A stretch of DNA of 64,000 nucleotides, from positions 1-64,000 of the forward strand of contig NZ_LR701603.1 in assembly GCF_902498805.1 (NCBI RefSeq). The letters are read 5' to 3'. Positions 44,437 through 51,360 of the stretch are shown piece by piece (within the stretch, counting starts at the first letter, position 1; every line of letters begins with the position of its first letter). The stretch comes from Imperialibacter sp. EC-SDR9 (GTDB lineage Bacteria; Bacteroidota; Bacteroidia; Cytophagales; Cyclobacteriaceae). The notes beneath the pieces are model-generated. The model was not told where the DNA came from and did not search any database. It saw only the letters and a program-made list of their open reading frames with translations. The translations under genes and the position numbers were made by a program.

Positions 44437-47004
44437 ATGTCAAATAGAAAGATACATCCACCCCGCCTCGCCGACCGCTTCCTGCAGTGGTTCTGCTCTG
44501 AAGAAGTGCTGGAAACGCTTCAGGGGGATTTGTATGAGCTATATGAGAGGCGGAGAGAGAGAAGGGGAAAGCTGCTGGCCGATATTTACTACGCATTCGA
44601 CGTGCTAAGTGCACTTCGGCCATTTGCATTTGAAAGGAAAAGGTCAAACTCAAATTATACAACGATGTTTCAACATTACTTAACCATTTCGTGGCGAAAC
44701 CTTCGGGTCAACCGCCTCTACTCGCTTCTTAATATATCGGGACTGGCCGTCGGTTTAACCTGCGGCATACTTCTGCTATTGTGGATTTCGCATGAGCTGA
44801 GTTATGATACTTTTCATAAAAACCAGCCAAACATCTACCAATTGATGCGTCATGAGGTAATGAGCGGTGAATACTTCACAGGCGATGTTACGCCTGCACC
44901 ATTAGGGCCGAGCCTCAAGAGTGGCATGCCCGAAGTAGTTTTTGCTACCCGTACGCTTGGGGCTGGCAAACAGCTGGTGAACGCAGGGCACGAAAACACC
45001 TATGAAGCGGTACTTTATGCGGATCCCGATTTTTTTAACATAATGACCTTCCCGTCTGTTACGGGGAATGCGATAGAAGCTTTAAATTCTCCCGGCAGTG
45101 TGGTCATTACCGAGCGAACTGCCAAAAAGTTATTTGAGCATACGGACCCAATAGGAAAGGCGATCACCGTTAATAATACCGACGAATTTTTGGTGGCGGC
45201 AGTGGTCCGGGACGTTCCCACCAATAGCTCCATCCGGTTTGATATTGTCGCTCCGTTCAGCGGATATGAGCAAAACAGAAAGCTTAAATGGGATAATAAT
45301 TCCTTCCAGACATGGATAATGCTTGCTCCGGCCACGAATTTGCTTGCCTTTAATGAAAAAATAGATGGCGTGGTTGAAGAGCATTTGGACAACGAAGAGG
45401 TTCATTTGTTTGCTTTTCCCATCGAACGCCTGCACCTCTATGGCCACTTTAACAACGGAAAGCCCGATGGTGGCAAGATAGTCTTTGTGTACCTTGTAGG
45501 AGCCCTGGGAGTGTTTATTTTGTTGCTTGCCTGTGTGAACTTTATGAACCTGGCCACGGCACGTTCTGAACGGAGGGCAAAGGAAGTGGGGATCAGGAAG
45601 GTGATAGGGGCGCAACGAAGGATCATTGTTGGCCAGTTTTTAACTGAGGCAATGATGATCACTTTTTTTGGCCTGTTCTTAAGCATTGTAGCGGTCAACC
45701 TCCTGTTGCCATCATTTAACGAACTCACAGGTAAGGACCTGTCAATGTCACTGGCCAACTGGCAACTATGGTCGTCTGTGTTGGCTCTCGGCTGGGTTAC
45801 CGGCATGGTGGCTGGGAGCTATCCGGCATTTTTCCTCAGTGGCTTCAAACCTGTACAAGCCGTAACGGGTCTGGGTAAAGCTGGAAAGGGAGCTTCTATT
45901 TTCCGTCGTGCGCTGGTAACGTTTCAATTTTTTGTGTCCATCTTCCTGATTATATCTACCATTGTCATTTATGTCCAACTCGACCACATTCAGGGCCGGC
46001 CACTGGGATACGACCAGGAAAACCTGATCGAACTACCGGTGCGTGGAGACATGGCCAAAGCATTTGATCTTTTTAAGAATGACCTGCTACAAGTGCAGGG
46101 CGTAACGGCGGTATCTGCCGGAGGAGATAATCTCATCAGGGTAGGTGGAGGCCTCACTGGTTTTCAGTGGCCGGGAAAGGGGCCCGACGAAGATTTCCCC
46201 ATCAACATTACCTGGGTGCATTACGATTGGGTGGAAGCAAGTGGCTTGACAATGGCAGATGGCAGAGATTTCAGCCCGGCGTTTGGCGCCGACTCCCTGG
46301 CTTGTTTAGTCAACGAAACCGCCGCCAGGCGAATGAGGTTGGAACAGCCTGTGGGAACTCACCTGGGCGACAATAATTACATTGTGGGTGTGGTAAAGGA
46401 TTTTGTATATAATGACCCCACCAGCGATCCCGAGCCCCTTGTAATTTACCTTGGAACTAACCGGATCAGCCATATTTTTGTGCGCTTTCAGAACGACCAG
46501 GACTGGCAGAAGAGAATTGGTCAGATTGAGGAAATATTCGGGAGCTACTTTCCGACTTATCCCTTCGAAATGCATTTCACCAAAGATGAGTATCAGAAGC
46601 GCTTTGAGGTGATTCGGTCAATGCGTGGCATGGCCATTCTTTTTAGTGGATTAGCCATCTTCATCGCCTGTCTGGGCTTGATAGGTCTTTCAGCTTACGT
46701 GGCCGAACGACGAAAAAAGGAAGTGGGTATTCGTAAAGTGCTGGGTGCCACAATTTCGAATATAAGTATCGCTCTTTCTGTGGATTTCCTTAAGCCTGTA
46801 ATTTTGTCCTTTCTTTTGGCAGCGCCCCTGGCAGGATGGCTGTTTGACACGGGATTGGACGATATTGACTATAGGATAGAGCTCTCCTGGTGGATATTTG
46901 CCCTGGCCGGGGGGCTGGCTTTGTCGCTGGCATGCCTGATGGTGAGTTATCATGCTATTAAGGCGTCAACAGCCAATTCTGTAGAGTCCCTGAGAACTGA
47001 GTAA
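44437..47004 (+). CDS. Prefix-domain ABC transporter permease (array unit 1)
   Basis: An 855-residue permease of the MacB/FtsX group. Residues about 1-75 form a cytoplasmic helical prefix (PPRLADRFLQWFCSEEVLETLQGDLYELYERR), followed by an NSNYTTMFQHYLTISWRN junction. Then come TM1, a periplasmic MacB-core domain (about 125-360), an FtsX domain with three helices (signature ARSERRAKEVGIRKVIGA), a fifth helix, a second periplasmic domain (about 525-730) and a second FtsX domain (AERRKKEVGIRKVLGA) ending SVESLRTE. Eight helices in all. NCBI names this architecture permease prefix domain 2. No ABC ATPase is adjacent. A GTG at 44413 would add eight residues; ATG 44437 is preferred. The substrate is unknown; antimicrobial peptide or envelope export is a family-level guess. 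Confidence 0.85.
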   Translation: MSNRKIHPPRLADRFLQWFCSEEVLETLQGDLYELYERRRERRGKLLADIYYAFDVLSALRPFAFERKRSNSNYTTMFQHYLTISWRNLRVNRLYSLLNISGLAVGLTCGILLLLWISHELSYDTFHKNQPNIYQLMRHEVMSGEYFTGDVTPAPLGPSLKSGMPEVVFATRTLGAGKQLVNAGHENTYEAVLYADPDFFNIMTFPSVTGNAIEALNSPGSVVITERTAKKLFEHTDPIGKAITVNNTDEFLVAAVVRDVPTNSSIRFDIVAPFSGYEQNRKLKWDNNSFQTWIMLAPATNLLAFNEKIDGVVEEHLDNEEVHLFAFPIERLHLYGHFNNGKPDGGKIVFVYLVGALGVFILLLACVNFMNLATARSERRAKEVGIRKVIGAQRRIIVGQFLTEAMMITFFGLFLSIVAVNLLLPSFNELTGKDLSMSLANWQLWSSVLALGWVTGMVAGSYPAFFLSGFKPVQAVTGLGKAGKGASIFRRALVTFQFFVSIFLIISTIVIYVQLDHIQGRPLGYDQENLIELPVRGDMAKAFDLFKNDLLQVQGVTAVSAGGDNLIRVGGGLTGFQWPGKGPDEDFPINITWVHYDWVEASGLTMADGRDFSPAFGADSLACLVNETAARRMRLEQPVGTHLGDNNYIVGVVKDFVYNDPTSDPEPLVIYLGTNRISHIFVRFQNDQDWQKRIGQIEEIFGSYFPTYPFEMHFTKDEYQKRFEVIRSMRGMAILFSGLAIFIACLGLIGLSAYVAERRKKEVGIRKVLGATISNISIALSVDFLKPVILSFLLAAPLAGWLFDTGLDDIDYRIELSWWIFALAGGLALSLACLMVSYHAIKASTANSVESLRTE

Positions 47005-47039
47005 TCTCTAAAAACAATTTATTCTTGCCTTCGGTACGG

Positions 47040-47107
47040 TTGATATATGTTATATATAGTATAACATATATCAACTCTTTCCGTATATTTGTTATACTAT
47101 ATATAAC
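47040..47107 (+). promoter_or_regulatory. Double operator and promoter of the second PadR gene
   Basis: A palindrome with perfect 15-bp arms (ttgatatatgttata 47040-47054; tataacatatatcaa 47060-47074) contains GTTATATATAGTATAAC at 47049-47065. The exact reverse complement of that 17-mer lies at 47091-47107. Between and abutting them is TATATTTG (47084-47091), a -7 box. The arrangement predicts two operator copies flanking the promoter, 10 bases before the ATG at 47117. Confidence 0.65.
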
Positions 47108-47116
47108 TAATAGCAA

Positions 47117-47452
47117 ATGGAAAAGGAATACATAGGTGAACTGGAAGAGCTGGTGTTGCTCTTGATCGTTATGCTGAAGGATGATGCCTATGGGCTGGCC
47201 ATCCGCAAAGCATTGAAGGAACAGGCGAGCCGCACGGTAACCATTGGGGCTGTGCATGGGACAGTGAATCGCCTTGAAGGCAAGGGGTTTATTGAATCGA
47301 GACTTGGTGGTGCCACCGAGGAAAGAGGTGGCAGGCACAAAAGGATTTTTAGCCTCACCGCTTCTGGCAGGAAAGTGTTGGAAAGGAGCCGTGATGTGAA
47401 GGTGAATTTGTGGAGGCAGATTCCTGAATTGGCCATCAATAAGCTGGGATAA
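47117..47452 (+). CDS. PadR family transcriptional regulator (array unit 2)
   Basis: A 111-residue PadR regulator starting MEKEYIGELEELVLLLIVMLKDDAYGLAI, with recognition-helix segment VTIGAVHGTVNRLEGKGFIESRLGG and wing EERGGRHKRIFSLTASGRKVLERS. No ligand-binding domain beyond the short C-terminal helix. Its start follows a palindromic double operator by ten bases, the strongest regulatory signal in the window. It precedes the permease gene by only six bases, so regulator and permease are a single transcript and the permease level should feed back on PadR synthesis. It diverges from the other PadR copies outside the core, so it is not a recent duplicate. Confidence 0.92.
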   Translation: MEKEYIGELEELVLLLIVMLKDDAYGLAIRKALKEQASRTVTIGAVHGTVNRLEGKGFIESRLGGATEERGGRHKRIFSLTASGRKVLERSRDVKVNLWRQIPELAINKLG

Positions 47453-47458
47453 TAGTCT

Positions 47459-50059
47459 ATGGCTGCATCCAAAAATCAACGACCTCCCAAGTCGGCAGAC
47501 AAACTCCTTTCATGGTTCGTCAAAGACGACCTGCTGGATGAAATCCTGGGCGACCTCTCAGAATACTACCTGGAGCTTGCTGACCGGCCCAAGTGGAAGA
47601 GGAGCCTTTTCTACTGGTTCCATGTGCTCCATTTTCTGCGGCCATTTGCACTGAAAAGATTCATAAGGTCAAACTCAAATTATACAACCATGTTTAAGCA
47701 CTATTTCAAAATTTCCTGGAGGAATCTCCTTCGGAACAAAGGCTACTCTCTCATCAACATTGGTGGATTGGCGGCTGGGATGACGGTAGCCATCCTCATC
47801 AGTCTGTGGATCTACGACGAACTCTCTTTTAATAAGTATCACAAAAACTACGACACTATCGCTAAAGTCTACCGTACCAATAAATTTGACAGTTTCGCCA
47901 GCACGGTTCATGCGCCGGGGCTTGCCTCTGTACTCAAGACCGACTATGGAGATTTTTTTGAAGACGTGGCACTTGTGAGAGCCAGGCTGGAGGAACGGGT
48001 TATTGCTGTTGGAGAAAAGAAGTTTTCACAAAGCGGCTACTTTATGCAGGACGGTGGGCCGCAAATCCTGACGCTTGACATGAAATACGGCAGCCAGACC
48101 GGGCTGAAAGAAATGAACTCCATTATGTTATCGTCATCACTTGCTGGCAAGCTTTTCGGCGAGGCAGACCCTGTTGGGGAGATGGTGACCATGGATGCCA
48201 CCACCAGCCTACAGGTGACTGGTGTGTATGAAGACCTTCCGAAAAACACTGAATTCAGTGAAGCGTCCTACCTGGCACCTGCCGAGCTATATGTAAATGG
48301 CTGGACAACACTCAATGTGTGGGATAATTACTTTACCTACATCTATCTCCAAATCAAACCAGAGCATTCGTTTGATGAGATATCAGCTACCATCGCTGAG
48401 GCAATGATGCCTCATGTTGACGAAGAAACAGCAGAGTCAGAGCCGAGAATATTTCTTCAGCCAATGAGCCAGTGGCATCTTTATTCGGAATTTGAGAACG
48501 GCACGCCGGTGACAAGCCAGAGGCTGAAAGCCGTTTGGTACAATGGCATCATTGGCGCATTCGTGTTATTGCTGGCCTGCATCAATTTCATGAACCTCAG
48601 CACAGCCAGGTCCGAAAAACGTGCCAAGGAAGTTGGGATACTCAAAGCTCTTGGTTCGCACCGCAGTCAGCTGATACAGCAGTTTTTTGGTGAGTCCATG
48701 CTGGTCACTTTACTTGCCTTTATAGTCGCCATTTTCTTAGTAGTGCTCACGCTGCCCTGGTTCAATGTGGTGGCAGCGAAGGCCATGGTATTCCCATGGA
48801 CAAACCCTCTCTTTTGGCTGGCCGTTTTATCGATTGTTCTGGCAACGGGATTGTTGGCTGGTAGCTATCCTGCTCTCTTCCTTTCATCGCTTAATGCTGT
48901 AAAGGTACTGAAGGGAACTTTCAAGGCCGGTCGTTTAGCATCGTTGCCCAGGAAGGTGTTGGTGGTCATCCAATTTACCGTGTCGATCAGCCTGATCATT
49001 GGCACGCTGGTAGTGTATCAGCAACTGGAATACGCCAAGAACCGGCCTGTTGGCTATTCCAGGGAGGGATTGATCTCGCTGAGGAGTGCTTCGAAGGAGT
49101 TCAAAGGAAAGTACCTGGTGCTAAGAAATGAACTGAAGCAAACAGGCATGGTGGAGGAAATTGCCCAGGCCAACTATTCGGTGACTGACACCAGGGGCTG
49201 GAATGGTGGATTTGCCTGGCATGGAGAAAAATATGAGCAGACATTCAACACTATTTTTGTGACGTATGAGTACGGCAAAACCGTCGGGTTGCAATTCGTT
49301 GATGGCAGAGACTTTTCCAGAGACATAACGAGCGATAAAAGTGGCATCATCATCAACGAGTCAGCCGCTAAGCTATTTGCGCTGGAAAATCCCGTCGGCG
49401 AAGAGCTAACATGGCAGGATAGGGGCTCATATACCATTCTCGGCGTAGTAAAAGACATGGTCAAAGGTTCCCCTTACGAACCCACCGATCCGTCAGTCAT
49501 GTTCTTGGGAGAGTTCGATATGTCGTGGTTGTACATCCGCCTCAATCCTGATGTAAGCACACATGAGGCCCTCCCGAAAATTAGAGACGTTTTTGCAAAA
49601 CTGACACCTGCCACACCCTTCGACTACACATTTGCTGACGAGGCTTATGCACTCAAGTTTGCAGAGGAGGAGCGAATTGGTAAGCTCGGGTTTGTGTTTG
49701 CTGGCCTGGCCATTCTGATTAGCTGTATGGGATTGTTGGGACTATCAGCTTTTGTAGCTGAGCAACGCATCCGGGAAATTGGGATAAGGAAAGTACTGGG
49801 AGCATCCGTAGCGAACTTATGGCAAATGCTGTCGAAAGACTTTGTGGTGCTTGTCGTTATTTCCTGCCTGGTTGCCATGCCTTTGGCTTGGTATTTTATG
49901 GACAGATGGCTGGATAGCTTCGTATACCGATCTACGATAAGCTGGTCGGTTTTTGCCATTACCGGTGCCATTGCCTTGCTGATTACCCTGGCTACCGTAA
50001 GCTTTCAGGCTATCAAAGCAGCAACGGCTGATCCGGTGAAGTCATTGAGGACAGAATAG
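47459..50059 (+). CDS. Prefix-domain ABC transporter permease (array unit 2)
   Basis: An 866-residue member of the same class as unit 1. Prefix about 1-75 (PPKSADKLLSWFVKDDLLDEILGDLSEYYLELA), junction SNSNYTTMFKHYFKISWRN with in-frame ATG at 47690, TM1 (INIGGLAAGMTVAILISLWIYDEL), first periplasmic domain, FtsX domain with STARSEKRAKEVGILKALGS, second periplasmic domain and terminal FtsX domain (AEQRIREIGIRKVLGA), ending DPVKSLRTE. It most resembles unit 6 (61076-63691), for example in the VFPWTNPLFWLAVLS and ASLPRKVLVVIQFTVSI segments. It follows its PadR by six bases. No ATPase is encoded nearby. Confidence 0.88.
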   Translation: MAASKNQRPPKSADKLLSWFVKDDLLDEILGDLSEYYLELADRPKWKRSLFYWFHVLHFLRPFALKRFIRSNSNYTTMFKHYFKISWRNLLRNKGYSLINIGGLAAGMTVAILISLWIYDELSFNKYHKNYDTIAKVYRTNKFDSFASTVHAPGLASVLKTDYGDFFEDVALVRARLEERVIAVGEKKFSQSGYFMQDGGPQILTLDMKYGSQTGLKEMNSIMLSSSLAGKLFGEADPVGEMVTMDATTSLQVTGVYEDLPKNTEFSEASYLAPAELYVNGWTTLNVWDNYFTYIYLQIKPEHSFDEISATIAEAMMPHVDEETAESEPRIFLQPMSQWHLYSEFENGTPVTSQRLKAVWYNGIIGAFVLLLACINFMNLSTARSEKRAKEVGILKALGSHRSQLIQQFFGESMLVTLLAFIVAIFLVVLTLPWFNVVAAKAMVFPWTNPLFWLAVLSIVLATGLLAGSYPALFLSSLNAVKVLKGTFKAGRLASLPRKVLVVIQFTVSISLIIGTLVVYQQLEYAKNRPVGYSREGLISLRSASKEFKGKYLVLRNELKQTGMVEEIAQANYSVTDTRGWNGGFAWHGEKYEQTFNTIFVTYEYGKTVGLQFVDGRDFSRDITSDKSGIIINESAAKLFALENPVGEELTWQDRGSYTILGVVKDMVKGSPYEPTDPSVMFLGEFDMSWLYIRLNPDVSTHEALPKIRDVFAKLTPATPFDYTFADEAYALKFAEEERIGKLGFVFAGLAILISCMGLLGLSAFVAEQRIREIGIRKVLGASVANLWQMLSKDFVVLVVISCLVAMPLAWYFMDRWLDSFVYRSTISWSVFAITGAIALLITLATVSFQAIKAATADPVKSLRTE

Positions 50060-50116
50060 TTGGCTATTCCTAAAAGCTGAGAATTTCGTATATTTCACTA
50101 GTAAAAGTGATTTGCT

Positions 50117-50674
50117 ATGGCTACAGAAGTAATGAAGCGGTTGATTAATGTAGACGAATACTACAAAATGGCAGAGGTGGGCATACTGAAGCCAGGTGAT
50201 CGTGTGGAGTTAATTAACGGTGAAATATATGAGATGAGTCCTATTGGAAATAAGCACTATAGCGCAGTTAATAAGGCCAGTAACTTTTTGAAAGAGGTAT
50301 TGCTTAAAAGCGTGATTGTCAGTGTGCAGAACCCCATCAGAATCAATGAGGGAAATGAACCGGAGCCTGATATTTGTTTGCTAAAGCCCCGAAGTGATTT
50401 TTATGTCAATCAATTTCCGGGGCCTAATGATGCTTTACTTATTATAGAAGTAGCTGATAGCTCACTTCAGTTTGACAGGGAAGTAAAAAGTGTCACATAC
50501 GCACTGGCAGGCATACCTGTTTATTGGATTATTAACCTGAAAGAAAACGTTCTGGAGGTTTATAGCGATCCGGGGAAAGGCAGATACCAATCATCTTCGT
50601 TCAAAAATATAGACAGTAAGGTATCCCTTCCAATCATTGATTTGGAAATACCTGTTAGTGAAATAATGATTTGA
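50117..50674 (+). CDS. Uma2 family endonuclease-like protein
   Basis: A 185-residue protein of the Uma2/DUF820 family, which adopts a PD-(D/E)xK nuclease fold. Visible motifs: RVELINGEIYEMSPIG (about 30-45), the metal site region EPEPDICLLKPRSDFY, and the core DALLIIEVADSSLQFDREVKSVTYALAGIPVYWI with the acidic and lysine residues. The real function is unclear: the family is abundant in cyanobacteria and some Bacteroidota, often as mobile or selfish genes. It sits between permease unit 2 and the MITE and is followed by a broken second copy of its own start. It does not look like part of the permease operons. Confidence 0.8.
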   Translation: MATEVMKRLINVDEYYKMAEVGILKPGDRVELINGEIYEMSPIGNKHYSAVNKASNFLKEVLLKSVIVSVQNPIRINEGNEPEPDICLLKPRSDFYVNQFPGPNDALLIIEVADSSLQFDREVKSVTYALAGIPVYWIINLKENVLEVYSDPGKGRYQSSSFKNIDSKVSLPIIDLEIPVSEIMI

Positions 50675-50681
50675 GATTCAC

Positions 50682-50726
50682 ATGGCTGTAGAAGTAATGA
50701 AGCCACTCCTTCCCAGAAGTGATTAA
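50682..50726 (+). pseudogene. Remnant of a second Uma2 gene
   Basis: A short frame MAVEVMKPLLPRSD then TAA, clearly matching the start of the preceding gene (MATEVMKRLI). It lies eight bases after that gene's stop. It looks like the beginning of a tandem copy that has lost everything after 14 codons. Confidence 0.5.
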
Positions 50727-50757
50727 TAGCCTCTCTCAGAGGCTATTATTTTTTTGT
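50725..50757 (+). terminator. Terminator after the Uma2 gene
   Basis: Arms aatagcct (50725-50732) and aggctatt (50740-50747) with a seven-base loop, followed by a long T run to 50755. Confidence 0.75.
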
Positions 50758-50764
50758 ATCTATT

Positions 50765-50970
50765 TAACGTGAGTTCGATATAAGAATGTAACAAAACATC
50801 ACCGAGGGGCGTCATTGCGGAAATTTTCTTCAGATATTTTTCTCATCTGAAGAAAATTATCCGCAATCTCTGCCCCCAAGACATTTGAGATTCCGGACAA
50901 ATATTGGCCTGTTTGAATTCTAGGCCAATATTTTCCGGAATGACGACATTTTTATATCGAACTCACGTTA
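50765..50970. mobile_element. 206-bp MITE with IS982-like ends
   Basis: Perfect 19-bp terminal inverted repeats taacgtgagttcgatataa (50765-50783) and its complement (50952-50970) frame a sequence with no gene. Two large internal hairpins lie at 50814-50867 and 50890-50941. The flanking attt on both sides (50762-50765 and 50970-50973, overlapping the repeat edge) is compatible with a short target duplication. The ends match the IS982-type end at 178-192 in 14 of 15 bases, so the element is probably mobilised by such a transposase in trans. It sits in the leader region of the third PadR gene. Confidence 0.75.
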
Positions 50971-51022
50971 TTTACTTAACAAAACTGAAACTAATATATT
51001 ATCTTCACGTTTGTTAAGTAAA
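50971..51022 (+). promoter_or_regulatory. Inverted-repeat operator of the third PadR gene
   Basis: Perfect 13-bp arms tttacttaacaaa (50971-50983) and tttgttaagtaaa (51010-51022), centres 39 bases apart, flank an AT-rich core. The second arm covers the expected start region (CACGTTTG near a -7 box), 12 bases before the ATG at 51034. The left arm begins directly at the MITE end. Confidence 0.55.
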
Positions 51023-51033
51023 TGAAATGGCAA

Positions 51034-51360
51034 ATGAAGGAACAATCAATCGGTGAATTTGAAGAGTTGGTGCTGCTGATGGTAGCTGCGCTTCACGACG
51101 AAGCATACGGGGTCGCAATACTCGAAAACCTGGAAGAAAAGCAGGGTAAAAAGGTCAACATAAGTGCGATTCACGTAACACTGAAGCGACTGGAAGACAA
51201 AGGTTTTGTCATATCCAGGTATGGCGGAATTACTGGTGAGCGGGGCGGTCGCAGAAAGAAGTATTACATCATTACTGCGCTGGGTAAAAAGCTGCTCGAC
51301 AGCCAGTATGCCCTTCGCACCAGCCTGTACCAGCAAATTCCAAAAATATCTTTTGGATGA
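51034..51360 (+). CDS. PadR family transcriptional regulator (array unit 3)
   Basis: A 108-residue PadR regulator beginning MKEQSIGEFEELVLLMVAALHDEAYGVAI. Recognition region VNISAIHVTLKRLEDKGFVISRYGG; wing ERGGRRKKYYIITALGKKLLDS. The ATG at 51034 is preferred because an upstream ATG (51022) lies inside the operator arm and because the other copies start at the same distance from -EELVLL-. Its stop overlaps the permease start by four bases (ATGA), giving translational coupling. First gene of the longest operon in the array (51034-59232), which holds permeases 3, 4 and 5. Confidence 0.92.
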   Translation: MKEQSIGEFEELVLLMVAALHDEAYGVAILENLEEKQGKKVNISAIHVTLKRLEDKGFVISRYGGITGERGGRRKKYYIITALGKKLLDSQYALRTSLYQQIPKISFG

